Source of the DNA: Pholiota molesta
Lineage: Eukaryota; Basidiomycota; Agaricomycetes; Agaricales; Strophariaceae
Assembly (NCBI GenBank): GCA_014925825.1
Contig: JACGCK010000036.1
Span: 124,001-188,000 of the forward strand
DNA: 64,000 nucleotides
Direction of reading: 5' to 3'
Below the pieces are notes generated by a model that worked only from the letters and a program-made list of their open reading frames with translations, was not told the origin of the DNA and did not search any database. The first letter of the stretch is position 1; every line of letters starts with the position of its first letter. Below are positions 1 through 12,300 of this stretch, one piece after another. The position numbers and the translations under genes are program-made.

Positions 1-2837
1 TATCAAAGTACACCTCCGGAACCATGAGTAGAGTAAGATTATCTGACTTCAAGACATAACATATACAAAAGGAGACACGATACGGACTCACATACATTCT
101 TCTGCATGTAGGCGCTTGTGCACATGCAGCCACTAAGGGATCGCCGTGCCACAAATGATGATCTAAAAATAGGCACGCTGGCAGGCGTAATCTATCCAGA
201 ATCTATCCATTGATATTCAAGTACCTTTAACGCAATACAGAGCGTCTTGTGATTGAAAATTTCTGGCATCCTCCAGATGTATTTTCTGGGGTGCCTTTAA
301 CTTAGTGAATAATCTCACAACTCCACATACACGTTTCACGCCATGAGAATTCAAGAGAAACAGTAGTAGATTATAATATAGCCCTGAGGTCATACAGGTC
401 ATCTGCACAGTTGCACAGTTGGAAGTGCGTCAGTAATGAGTTCATACTATGCCAATTGTCCTGAATGAAATTTTCTAGCTTGACCAGCCGCTGAATTCTA
501 GGGAACGAATTTGAGAGTCATCTGCCATGTACGAATAATGAATTGGTTGTAGTAGTAATTACATGCGCCTCATTATATGGCCAAATTATTTACTTCAGCC
601 TAAATTGTGCCCAATAGTAAAGGCGACGGTGAATCAGTGGTATCAGCCATTTCGCAGACGCATAGCGGGCTATGAAGTCGGTCAAAAACTGTCTGACGTT
701 CAGAAAGTAAAATGATCTGGCCGAAGCTTGGATGTCGGCCTGAACGCAGTCACTCATTTAGAAATTGCAAAGAGATGATTTACATATGTAGAGCACTTAA
801 TTCCTCTTTCATTCGAATGAAGACTATATGAAAAGGCAGTACAAAGCTATGCTACAGATCCAGGTAAAAAGACTAAGCGAAATGAAGTAACAACTCTTGG
901 GATGACTGCGAATTAAGGCAGAAGTACGATATTGGTGTGATATCGGCACGGACCATTAACTATGCTACAGATAACACGGAACATGATGCCCTTCGAATGT
1001 ACAACGCGCTTCCTGGATAGAGAAAGGAGGGGAAGGGATTACAATGCGCAATACCGGCTTCATAAGGAGCGAATTTAGGAAACCGTGGAGCAGAAGAGAA
1101 CAATGCAAAGTCTGAAGAAAGAAAGTCGCCGTTCAAAAATAAGCACGAGGGGAGATTGGTGAATCTTATCATACAATGATTACCGTTGATGTCCACTCTT
1201 CAGCGCATGCCCAACCTCGTCTCGAATACCTCGGGTGTGCCGATAATACAGTCGCCTCGTGGCTGCTTCTACTACGCACGCAAAGAGGTTCCATATACAC
1301 ATCTCGTCATTACCTGCGGTGTTGAAGCCGCATACTAGTTAACATCCGAGAGAACTGATCTCGGTTATCATCTTATCTTTATCTTTTGCTAATTCCGTCA
1401 GTCATTTGTGTCGTGTGTCCATATAGGTTTGACATACTACGTGGAATGGTGGGGTTCACAGATCGATATTAAGTACTCTGACAGAGGGAGCTAAGCTAAG
1501 GCGTCTAGTATTTCTATGCACGTTGCAAAGCCTTCTTTCGAGAGTTACCAGAAAGAAAACAATATGAAGCATTAAGCGCTACGCTCCCTGCGGAAATTAT
1601 CCTATAGAATGTTCTCGACAATGGGAGAGCTTCGAGCGCCCACAAGAAGACAATCGGATATCATTTCGGGTTGTACCCTGGGTCAGTCACTTCGTAGCTC
1701 TAGCAGGTCCTATCACAAGTTGACATTCCTGTCACTCTAGCGGAAGATAAGATAATCACAATTACCTCTTAAGTAGTATACGCATCCCAGGACCCAGACA
1801 GCTGACTGGCCACCCCGCACTGGTTTGAGTAATATCTCCCACAGTAAATGTGGCATTGCCCAGAACCTTTTGTCTTCTGATGAATTACCCTCCCCGCAGG
1901 CAAAAACAACTGACCGTGGGGGTCGGCCGTACAAAGATACGCATTCGTCGTCCGAGCCCTCGGAATCGGGATTCGGATTGCGGGCCTATGGCCCACACAC
2001 GGCCACAGTAAGCAGAAGGCGGGGCGATTGTGTGGGAGGAACGATGTGCAATTTTACAAAGGTGCCTCTTTCCTTACAGATTGTAAATTTCTCCAGAGAC
2101 GGTGATTGATAAGCAGCTTGTCTTCGTCAATGATATAATGCAATGGCTACGAAAGAAAAGGCTTTTTGTGTTCTCCAGTTGTAGAAACGTCAGTAATTGT
2201 GCTCATGGCGACTAACTCGCCGCTCTAATGAGCTCATTAATGATTTAATCGACGCGCTCACTATACATGACCTGCATCAGATAAGGAAAACTCAGTCTTG
2301 GAGATCCGAGTCGAAGCAAAGCATGAGACTGCATGCTGCCCGCTTGTCTGCTCCTGAAGTCAGAAGGACATCACATGAATAACCTGTTCTCCCGTGGACC
2401 TAATTTCGCCTGAGAGGAAAGGGCCGGCCAGAGGCTCGCCCTGACTCTGGGCCTGCCCGGCGTCTTCAAGTTCACAAGGTCCTTCAACTGGCGACAGGCG
2501 TAAATACGCAGTTGAACGTCGCCAACGGGGACCTTGTCATTGTGATGCGTTTGTGCTTGGACGAGTCTTCTGTGAATTACCATGTATGGGATTTCAATTG
2601 AAGTTTGGCTTTTCGGTCTGGAGCTTGGTGTTGGGATCCGTGGCGCGTAAGGCAAGTGCCGCCCCGGGCCCCTCGCGGTGGCCTCGCGGCGCGATATGTA
2701 TAGACTGACTTTTTGGCTTCGCGTCCAGTGCGGGGTAGGGGTTTTTAAGGTGAGAATGCCGTATAGGCTATTCTGAGTGGCATTTACTGCTGGCCACACC
2801 GACTGTATGGCGCGTGCCGGATTAATTGAGGCACTTT
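1..2837. other. No supportable gene, contig-start region
   Basis: I see no protein family, splice-consistent exon chain, tRNA or clear transposon in this stretch on either strand. Open frames are short (under about 95 codons), overlap each other on both strands and do not read like conserved protein. The composition is mixed, AT-leaning up to about 1.7 kb and richer in GC after 2.4 kb. It may be old transposon-derived or intergenic DNA, but nothing in the sequence proves this. Confidence 0.5.
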
Positions 2838-2975
2838 GCACGCGCACACGCACACGCGCGCGCGCACGGACGCACGCACACACAACACGCAACACGCAAC
2901 ACGCAACACGCACACGCACAAGCACGCACAGACGCACGCGCACGCACAGATACATACACGCACACGCACGCACGC
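2838..2975. repeat. CA/CG-rich microsatellite
   Basis: This is a low-complexity run of alternating purine and pyrimidine (CA, CG and CACG steps). It contains a short block of 'aacacgc' heptamers repeated about four times near 2884-2910. The open frames across it, such as Cys/Val/Arg-rich or His/Thr/Arg-rich translations, are products of the repeat and not genes. Long alternating CG/CA runs can adopt Z-DNA in principle, but no function is implied here. Confidence 0.85.
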
Positions 2976-3510
2976 AATCGCGCCGGCGGTGTGCCATCTA
3001 CATACATGATTGACATTGTTGATCATGGTACAATCTCCTCAAAAAATTATAACCAAAGCGCGGTGCGATGGAGATATGTACCTCGCAGCGCCATTGCACA
3101 TAACGACGCCACGAACGGAGACCGGCGGTATCTCAAGCGCCCGACACGAACGGCGTCTAGGTGAAGTAAATGATGTATGTAACAGGCCTGTCCAGTCGGC
3201 GCCTCGACGACGACGGCGGCCAACACCTGCTTCACCACGGCGCAAAACGCACGCATGCTCGATCATTGAGGTCGATCAGGCGCGACGTGTCAGACGTGTT
3301 GCTGATGCTCCTCCAAGTGGCTTGTGATTGCAGGCGCTGCAACTTGAGGCGCGCATGTACTTGTACCCAGTGTCCAGGTGCGGAGCCAATGCCATGGGCA
3401 TGCATCGCTATCGCGTCAGGAGGATACGCCGGTCGATCTGTGATACTTAAACATAGGATAACATATGTATGCATGCATCTGTTCCATTCTTCATCGCCCG
3501 TGTCCCCGTG

Positions 3511-3894
3511 GAGCAGACGCAGCGGGTTTCCGCTGAGGGACGCCCTGATACGTCGAAGTGATAGAGATTATCTATGTATGTATGCATCGCCTACGGCGCG
3601 CGCGCTCTCCCGGCTGGCAACGCAGCGGATTTTTCTGGGTACGCCCAAATGCGAAGAGATCGACTATATATGCCATCGCCTAGGGCGCCGCGCGCTCTCC
3701 CAGCTAGCAAACGCAGCGGATCTCTCCAGGTACGCCCTGATATGTATAGTGCAGAGATAGAGATTATCTATTGCATCGCGCGCGCTCTCCCAGCTCGCAA
3801 AACGCAGCGGATTTTCTCTGAGGACGCCCTGATAGGCGAAGCGATCGAGACGACTATATATGCATCCCTAGGGCGCCGCGCGCTCTCCCAGCTC
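3511..3894. repeat. Minisatellite, about 90-98 bp unit, roughly four copies
   Basis: The phrase 'cgcgctctccc' recurs at 3601, 3691, 3781 and 3879, so the spacing is 90, 90 and 98 bp. Each copy continues with a form of 'gcaacgcagcgga', then a 'gccctgata'-like piece, a 'gagattatctat' or 'gactatatatg' segment and 'atcgcctagggcgc'. A partial first copy starts near 3511 and the last breaks off at about 3893. Copies differ by substitutions and small indels, so the array is not recent. No gene overlaps it. Confidence 0.85.
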
Positions 3895-5752
3895 ATAATC
3901 ATCCTCATCGTGAAACGTGCATGCATTCCAAAATTCCATTGCACGAAACGCGCACGTTCTCAGCAGAGCAGGAGAGCAGTGCAGGCAGAAGCCAGTACTT
4001 AATGGAATATGGACGTCTGGGGAAAGAGGGCACGCCCGAGGAACACCCGCGCCCGCGCCTATGTCCGTATTTCACAAGATTTCACATTCATTGGCATTCC
4101 CATTCACCATTCTCCCGAGTCTGCCCCGACCCGGGCGATCGCGTGCATCCCGAGAAGGCGCGATCGACGTGTAGCTAAAATAAAAACAACACGAAACAGG
4201 GCCCTTCGTTCAAGAATATCTTGAACGCAGATAGGGAGCGAGATAGAGAGGTATATACGTCCGTGCTCAGGTGAAAGATCGCGCAGGGGAGCCTAGAGAG
4301 GCAATGGGTGTGTATTATCGATGATCGACGCGTAGGTGTAAATATTTGAGATGGAATGGAGATCGGATAGGTGCGTGTCTAGAGGAGTGCTGGAGGAGTA
4401 TCAAGTGTCATGGTAGTACTAGGAAGCGGGGATGTACTGGATTAATGGAACCCGCAGCCGCCGGCCCACCAGGGCACGGAAGGCGGGGGTGTATAGATAA
4501 TTTTGGGCAGACGCGCGGGGCATGGGAAAGGAAGCATGCGCATAAGCATAGGCATAACCACTGTGTGCATATGTGTGTGGGCGTATTGTGTGTGTAACAT
4601 AGATGCGCAACATTTTGAAAGCACGGAGGTACGATGATTCGAGGATACGGATATACGGAAGGAGAAGGAAAGCGAAAAAGGAAAACAACAAAGTACAGTA
4701 TAAGGTATATGCTGGAGGTGTAGGTATAGTATAAGGGTATGTAATAGTATGTTATGTATATGGAGTACAGATGCATGCGAATAGATGGGAAGGAATAGAT
4801 GAGAATGGAAAAGAATTGGCGACCGCAAATGGAAGTAAATGAAAAAGGAACGAAAGTTTAGATTAGAACTAGCGCCGACTTCCGAATTCTCTCGGCTCGA
4901 GGCGTACAGATGTAGAAATGAGATTGCAATCGCAATCGTTGAAATCATAGGCATAGTTGTGGGTGTTGCATAAGTCGCACGTGTTTCCAAAAGCACCACA
5001 CTGATGATGGTGATGCCGTATCGGTTTTTTTGTTTTGTTCGTGGGCAATGGGCATGTACCGGCATGGATCAACAGGCCAAGCAGGGCTGCGTGTGATGAA
5101 CGTCATCTAGGCGAAATGAAGAAGGCGAGGCAGGCATGCGGGGGGCGGAGGCGGAGGCGGCGGAGACGGGGGTAAGGAGGAAAGGAGGCAGCAGGGAGGC
5201 AGCGATAGGAAATCAGGGATCCAGGCGTCAAAGCCAGAACCCCGGGCCAATCAGAATAGAATCTAGATGCGAGCATGACGAACCCGGACGTATCATCCGC
5301 GGGACATGCACGGAGTGTGGGAGATCCTGCCTGAGAGTACGTGATGCGGGGAGTGGACTATCGCGTGGGATGCATCGGATGAATGGGGGCACGGGCTCTG
5401 GACACGCTGCAGCGGCGCAGTAGCACGCACCTTGTATCGTAAGGCCGGTATAGTCAGAAGTAGTGGGGACGCAGCGGGGCAAGGGCAGTGCAGAAAGCTC
5501 GGATGTCCAGCCCGGGCTGGTGCGGATGCGGATGCAGTTGCGGGCACAGTGCTGCAGGCTGTCTGCGTCGAACGACTCCACTAGGCGCGCAAGGCATTGT
5601 GGCGTTGATAGTCGTCGGTTGGCCTGAGATCCGTGGTGCAAGAAATAATGCTGCATGCTGGCAAAGTGGAGTTGCGTAGGATCATGATAACCAAGTGGAG
5701 AGCAAAAACAAGAGCGAGCGAAAATTGGGCCGAACGACCCTGCTCCACTCAC
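3895..5752. other. No supportable gene
   Basis: I recognise no coding exon here. Open frames up to about 200 codons on the minus strand between 4.4 and 5.1 kb, and up to 174 codons between 5.2 and 5.75 kb, are low-complexity and overlap frames on the other strand. The last several hundred bases probably hold the 3' untranslated region of the minus-strand gene that ends at 5753. The segment 4660-4760 is an AT-rich run of 'gtata'-like steps. Confidence 0.45.
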
Positions 5753-6744
5753 TTAGAAGCTGGTGCTCCTTTTCCGTCGCGGCACTCGCTTGGCGGACTT
5801 GCCCGTACCGGTGAGAGACATGAAGAGGCGCTTAAGGAGAGGCGGGGGTTTTGTTTGGTACATGGAGTGGGGATACTGGGGCGCATGCTGAGGACACAGG
5901 TCAGCAAGTGAGTGACCAAAACAGTAGGGGAGAGAACGTACCGCCCATTCATACTGCTTCTGCGGGGGAGACATGTTGGGGTAGCCCGAAGGGTTTGCAC
6001 CCTGGTGGTATATGTTAGCGGACGAGGGGTATTTGGTGTCTTGGGGATAGCCGTAGGCGGGGGTGGTATGCGAACGGTGTGGCGGTCGCATGGAGCCGTA
6101 CGGAGGGGCGGACCAGGGGGCGGCCTGCTGGGGGTAGTATGACGTGGGCGACGGCGCCTGAGGAAGGCGGGTAGTAGAGGAGGAGCGAGAGGAGTGGCGC
6201 GAGTCGCGGGGGTTGGGAAATTTGGGGGCGTGGGTGTACGGGGGATAGCCGTTGGTGTGCGGGTAGGCGCCAATGTTGGGCTGGGGGAATGGGGGCAGCG
6301 GCAGGGGCGGGGAACAGTGTAGGAGCGCTGGGGGTCGGGGCGAGTGCCGGGGAGGGGCCCTGAGTGGGAGGCGGATCGATTGCGCTTGTTATGGGTCTTC
6401 GCAGACTGGCGGTCGGATCCTCGCTCGCGATCTCTCAGGTCCCGGCTCCTGTCCCGGTCACGGTCTCTAGTGTCGCGGGGGCGTTCTCGTTCGCGGTCGC
6501 GCTCACGGTGTGGTCTGTCGCGGGGACGATCGCGGCGATCTGCGGAGGCATTGCGGCGGTGGGGGGAGTCGTCTCTGCGGTCGTCTGTGTCGAGGGCGCG
6601 GGTGCGGAGGGCGTCTGCGGGGGTAGCTGGGGTATAGGGGTCGCGGAAGGGGGAGTGGGCGGTCTTGTCGACCCAGCGGGCAATCTGCTGTTGTTTGCGG
6701 AGGTAGGCGTCGAAGGCCTCAGGCGAATAGTCGTACTCTGTCAT
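5753..6744 (-). CDS. Conserved agaricomycete protein, RS/RD-rich with basic C-terminus
   Basis: The start at 6744 gives MTEYDYSPEAFDAYLRKQQQ, followed by WVDKTAHSPF, which reads like a folded N-terminus. A long stretch of Arg/Asp/Ser repeats (RDRDRDRS type) follows, resembling RS-domain proteins of RNA processing. The middle is Pro/Tyr-rich and disordered. A spliced last exon (intron about 5908-5966) gives a basic tail with RLFMSLTGTGKSAKRVPRRK, ending at the stop at 5753-5755. One base appears to be missing in a C run near 6308-6312: the Arg-rich part and the Pro/Tyr-rich part lie in different frames with no plausible intron between them. I do not recognise a named family. A nuclear or RNA-binding role is an inference from composition only. 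It is divergent from the PhoD pseudogene promoter. Confidence 0.75.
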
Positions 6745-6935
6745 CCTGGAGAGAGCTAACGAAGAGCATTAGGCGTCCCGGAAGAAAAGGTACTTTAGCA
6801 GCACAACGCAGCACAACATCGCCAAATACGCCATGCCGTCGCCAATTGCCGCGCTGCATCGCCACCACCACCAGTCCACCGCTATATATAGCCAACCCGC
6901 CGTCACCGTCTTTTCAAAAGCACACAAGATCCGTC
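6745..6935. promoter_or_regulatory. Shared divergent promoter region
   Basis: This 190-bp gap separates the minus-strand gene starting at 6744 from the decayed PhoD copy on the plus strand. A TATA-like 'tatatata' lies at 6883-6890. From about 6805 the sequence resembles the promoter of the intact PhoD gene at 9241-9369, with shared phrases such as 'cgcagcacaa' and 'cgtcgcca'. This shows that the duplication carried the promoter along with the gene. Confidence 0.5.
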
Positions 6936-8900
6936 TTCATTCATTTCCGCTCCCCGCACAAAATCAAGGCCTTCAACAGCGAGTACGCAGCTCCGGCGTA
7001 TAACCCAGTCGAAGATGTTAGCCGATGACGAGCCATTCTCGGCGGCTTAAGAAATCACCACCTCCATCTCTAAGCCTCCCGAGCCCTACTCAAGGACCCA
7101 AGGACACGCACAGTACGCTCAGACCACCGACAACCAGCGACACCTCATCAGAGTTCCCCATTTACCCCTACTCACCACAGAGCAATACCGTATCTCCCGC
7201 GCAGCTCGCATATATGTGCATCATCGAACGCTCCAGGCCCTGCGGTCCCCCGCACGGAGCCCCATCTTCAGGTGCGTACTGCGCGGCGCTTCTCTCATGT
7301 TTTCGTGGCTGATTCTACCATGCGCGTGCCAAGCTCACTGCGGTCCTCTGCTAAGGTGCGCTATGTGTCGGACCACCGCGCTTTCTATTTTTACATCCTC
7401 TTCCTAGATGATGAGCGTGGCATCTGGCACGGCGCTGCCCTCGCCGTCGGTCAGTACGCCATTCCATTCGCTTTTTTCTCTTTTTCCCCATCTCTATCAT
7501 CCTCACCCGCACACCCTTTCCAGCTGCTGATCCCCGTTCCGACAACGATCGCCACTAACTCTATCTCCTCCCCATGAAGCCCAGCACGATCTCGTATAAG
7601 CTCGTGCGCACCCCACAGATCCGCATTGGGTTGTTATTTCTGGCAGCAGTGCTGGGTGTATGCCGAGGCTGAAGAGTGAGTTCTGTTCTCTTTCTCCTTG
7701 TGTGCTATCTTTTTTCTTCTTGTGTGTGATATCTGATGCGTATAGACGCGCGGCTGTGTTGTGTGCAGATCCGAACTTGCAAAGGGCGCCTCTCTTTTGG
7801 GCAGTGCGTGTCAATTTTTTGATCATCTTGCTCGCTCCATCGCATTGGTCGTGCGCACTGTGGGCGAACGAATAGTTGATCCGATTTGTGGTCGCTGCTT
7901 GCAGAATTGGGATTGGCGCGCATGGATATGTTTGCCTTCTTCTTGCTGTTCAGGTACGTACTCCAGTCATGGTGCGTCATAGTGACAATGCCTGTCGCGT
8001 AAGTAGTACGCGACCTTCGCGTCGCACGCCGGCGCGTATCTCTCGTTGCCATTCGTTTACTCAATTATTACCCGCCGCACGCATGCCTGAAAGCTCCTGA
8101 AAGACCCTCCGGGAAGCATAGCTACCAATCGCGTATCCTCGGCGAGCCAGGTCCGTACGTCAGGTCCTCATCGTACTCCTTCCTCTCTCGCCACTCGGAC
8201 CGAAGCTTGGTGTACATCCAATAGCTATGTACTTCTCGATTGCCGGATCCCTGCCCCTATTGGCGCCATGTTTTGGTTGTGATCACCCTGGCCGACTCCG
8301 CACCCTGATAGCGTTGAGCGCAGGATCAGGTACGCAGCTAAGACGAGAACAGGCGCCTGTTCGAGTGCCTGATCGCCCCCGCTCAGCGTCGAAGCATGTT
8401 GGCGTGCAGCTCAGGATCCATCGCGTACCTGGATTCGGTGTCCCTGGAAAAGGCGCTCGAGAGCAACACAATCGCCTCGTCGCGCTGCTGGCGAGAAAGG
8501 AGTTTCGGGCTAGGCGAATTTCTGGATGAAATGTGCAGAAGTTGTTGGATGGTTTTGGGGCGATTTCTCTTATATTGATTCCTTTTGATTTTGGGATTAG
8601 GTGGGTCTGGATTTGTTAACTTGTAAAACGACCAACGCTGTGGAATATGAAGTGAATATCATTATTTAATGGTGCATGGTTCTGACAATTTGGTAGCGTT
8701 TGGAATGACTGACCAATTGAACGCGGTTCTGTAGGTACGATTGTGAGCAAGCTTCCGTTAAGTATCAGAGATTTAAATGCATTGTGATAAATTTTGGTAC
8801 TGTTTCTTGGTTTGTGGCCAAGGTGGGTGGTCTGTTTGCTAGTGATGAAGGGGCCAAGACACTATTCTCGATCTGAGAACATGGTGTATACTTCAACAAT
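6805..8900 (+). pseudogene. Decayed tandem copy of the PhoD-like phosphatase gene
   Basis: The sequence aligns by eye, piece by piece, with the intact gene at 9370-13719. The promoter and exon 1 match at 6805-7272, exon 3 at 7410-7460, and the end of exon 4 near 7580-7680. Exon 11 matches near 7769, exon 12 and the following intron at 7905-8060, exons 13-14 at 8120-8560, and exons 15, 17 and 18 in fragments up to about 8900. The segment with the start codon and first codons is deleted. Exons 5-10, which carry the phosphatase metal-binding motif, are missing between about 7680 and 7760. In-frame stops and frame shifts occur throughout. It cannot encode an active enzyme. It is a relic of a tandem duplication in which the downstream copy survived. 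Confidence 0.85.
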
Positions 8901-9240
8901 GCCCTCGCCTGCGCCAGTGATCGCCTTATGATTCCCACCGACCTTCGTCCTGTATCTTTTGGAGTGTTACGGAGGTTATGGTATATATTATTCTGAATTA
9001 CGGAATTTCACATCAACAGATTGAGCACGTCTGGAAAGATTTACAGCATTCTATTAACCTCAGAAGCTATTTGAGTGCTTTATTATTGACACCTCGAAAA
9101 CATATTCTGTGCCTTGGCGCCACAAACATGCTAACCACTTGCGCGAACATTAACATTATGTTAATGATCTTGCCAACTGATGTCGGTGTAAGTGTGCATG
9201 CTGAAGTGCACTGCGCTGTGCAGCGCGCAGCCGTAACTGT
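8901..9240. other. Spacer between PhoD relic and intact gene
   Basis: These 340 bp are AT-rich and hold no recognisable exon. An open frame of 295 codons starts at 8978 and runs through the PhoD promoter and exon 1 in another frame. It ignores the splice signals and has no family character, so I read it as a shadow. Confidence 0.5.
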
Positions 9241-9369
9241 GAGGAACGCAGCACAATATGGCCAAACATGCCATGACGTCGCCAACTGCCGGACGGCGCG
9301 TCTGCATCGCTTGCTCACAGCCACCTCGCTCATAAATAACGAGCTGCCGTCGCCGTCTTTTCCTGCACG
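9241..9369 (+). promoter_or_regulatory. Promoter of the PhoD-like phosphatase gene
   Basis: An AT-rich 'cataaataac' at 9331-9340 sits 30-40 bp before the ATG at 9370 and could act as a TATA element. The segment is similar to the region upstream of the decayed copy at 6805-6930, which marks it as part of the duplicated unit. Confidence 0.45.
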
Positions 9370-12300
9370 ATGGACAACCCGGGCTGGCACGCACAGCGCA
9401 GAGCACAAAAGGTCCGTCGCACATCTTCTGTTCGTTTCCGCACACCCCAACGCCCGCAGGAAAATGAGGCCTACAACCGCGAGTACCGCCGCTCCGGCAT
9501 ACATCAACCAGTTGAAGATGTCGGTCCGATGGACGAGGCCTTCATCGGCGGCTTCAGAAACCACCAGCCACCGTCCCCAAGGCCTCCCGCGCCCCCGCCA
9601 AAGGACTACCCGTACACCGCGCCCCACGACCATCGACCGCCCGCGCACCCCGCTGCCCCGTCAGAGTTCCCCAATGCAGCCTACCCACCTCAGATCCATC
9701 CCGCGTCCCGCGCACAGCTCGCACATATGTCCGCCATCGAACGCTCCCAGGCCCTCCGCGTCCCCCGCATGCAGCCCCATCTCCAGGTGCGTTCTCCGCG
9801 GCGCTTCGCTCATGCTTTTCGTGGCTGATCGGACCGTGCCAAGTTCATGTGTGGCCCTCTGCTAAAGTATGTTTGCTAGTCGGACCACTGTGCTTTCTAT
9901 TTTTACATCCTCCTCCTAGATACGATACCGTGGATGAGCATGGCATATGGCACGGTGCTGCTCTCATCGTCAGTCAGTATACCATCCTATCCACTGCTTC
10001 TCGTCTTATCCGAGAATCAACACGCGCTTACTGATCATATTCCCATCATCCGAACCATTCTAGCCGCCGATTCCGGCTCCATCTACGACCCCCACCCGAC
10101 GCTCACCTACACATGGGACCCGGAGCAGCCCATCCCGGTCCACCTCCGGCGCACGACCACCACACATACGGACGACGACGCCAGCACCACCTCGCCAACT
10201 TCAAGTAGCCAGCGCACGCACGCCAGCTCTTTCTCGTCCGCCGTGCCGCCCAGCGCGACAAGCACTATCTTCCCTTCGCCGACACACGTCGACAACTCCT
10301 ACTACCCGCACGCGTATCCCGTGACGCCCCCCGCGAACGGGAGCTACGGCGGCGCGTCCTCGCCGACGCGCCCGCGCCCGAGCATCACTGCTGTGCACCA
10401 CAGCGCGATCTCGTACGAGCTCGGTCCGCACCCCGCAGACCCGCATTCCGTGGCCGTGCCGGGGTCGTCGCCAATCTCGTCTGCGAGTCCGAACTATGCG
10501 TTCCCGATTCACGACAGTGGTGGATTCGTGCATAATGGAGGCGCTCTGCCTATACTTGGAGCTTCTTCTGCGGAAGGAAATGGGGCGAGTCCGAGTGCGT
10601 GCAGCCAGCAGGTGCGCGGGCAGGAGCTTTGGGTGTATGCTGGGACTGGAGGGTGAGTGTTCGCTTCTTTTTTCGATTCTCTTTGTCTCTCTTTTTCTTT
10701 ATACCACCGTGTTTCATTTAAAAAATTATTGCCCATACCAAAACACCACCTTGAATTTATTCGTGCTGTTGATTTGATAATAATCATGGTAATTTTCTCC
10801 TCAGCACGTTCACGTTTTGGCGCTTTACGATCAAGATCCCACTCAGGACGCACGAGATGGCGATCAAATACTCGGTCAATAATGGGCAGCAGATCGAATT
10901 CTGGGTTCCTGGGCGTGAAGAGAACATGCGGTGGGCCACGCATTCGGTGAGTCCTTTCGTTCATATTATTTCGTGTCTTCATTTCTGCGAACATATATGG
11001 GCGAACGCCTACTCCATCTAACAAAAAAATTATTTTTCTCTTTACTAAACTACTCTTTGATATAGTGCAACGGCTTCTCCTCTGGTGTCAACCCGGATGA
11101 CTTCCGCGGGCCCGGCTTCAAGTCGGGGTACGACCCGGTATGGATGGACCTCCTCTCGAAGCACTCGGAGGCGCCGTTCCACGTTCTCGTCGGCGGCGGG
11201 GATCAGCTCTACTGCGACGCGTGCGTGTCGCTGCTATTTCTATGTAAGATTCTGCTTGAGCTGACGATGCGCGTTCCTTCGTTCTGTTCGTATCGTCCGT
11301 CGACTGGTTTGTGCATGCGTGGTGCAGTCTTATGCGCGAGCCGGAGATGCAGGAATGGGTTGGTATGAAGCCGGAGGAGAAGAAGGCCTACAGGCTTACG
11401 GAGGAGATGGAGCTCGCTATTGACCGGTTCTTCTTTAACCATTATTGTCAAAATTTTAGGAGGGGCGCGTTCGCCAGAGCGAATTGTTCGATGTGAGTAG
11501 TTGCTCTTTCTGTGATATTCTTGGTAGACGCTGGCTGACGCGTGCGTTGGTAATGTCTAGCCCGATGCTGAATATGTGCGATGATCATGGTGCGCCACTC
11601 TATCTCTCCTTTGCTCGCGCGTTCTTGTTCGGTACAATGCTGATAAACGATCTGTCTATGGTGCCGTTGCTCTGTGTGTGTAGACCTGGTGCGTACGGTT
11701 CTCTCGCCAACGCCGTCGCTCGCTGTGCCTAGTGTCTTGCGGCGTTGTGTGTCTCTCATGCGTAGGATGTGCATTGACGCGTCCTTCTCCATTTCTTTCC
11801 GACCCGCCATCCGACGCGATAGATCGACGGATTCGGAAGCTGTGCGTGCCCCCGCTTCGCTTTCTTTGCGGACGACGACGCGCGTGCGAGCGGCGCGTTT
11901 ACTCACGTATTGCCTTCGATATGCGGTATGCAGATCCGGACGACTTGCAGAGGGCGCCTGTGTTTAGGCAGTGCGTGTCATTTCTTGTCTTTCTCTCGCT
12001 TCGCTTCGCCATTCACCGCGTTTGGCCATGCGGGTGATGGGGCGGATGAATGAATGACTGATTGTATTGCGGTCTGTGTTTTGCAGGATTGGCGCGCGCG
12101 GATATTTCTTCTTCCTGTTGTTTCAGTGCTTCATTCAAGGTGCGTCATAATGACAACGCCGGTCGCGTAGTACGCGACCTTGCGTCGCACACCGGCGCGG
12201 TATCTCTCCGAGTGGCACTTCATTTACTCAATTGATACCCGCCCGCACACAGTGGAAGTCGACGGCCTCAAGGACGCGCCGGGGCAGCACATCTACCAAT

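Noticed and set aside
2371..3164. Several Cys/Val/Arg or His/Thr/Arg-rich frames on both strands
   Set aside because: They are translations of the CA/CG microsatellite and are open only because of its base composition.
3511..3894. Regular spacing of repeats considered as a CRISPR array
   Set aside because: The units are 90-98 bp, diverged throughout with no constant repeat and unique spacer, and the genome is eukaryotic.
8978..9865. A 295-codon plus-strand open frame
   Set aside because: It overlaps the PhoD promoter and exon 1 in a different frame, ignores the well-supported splice sites and has no family features.
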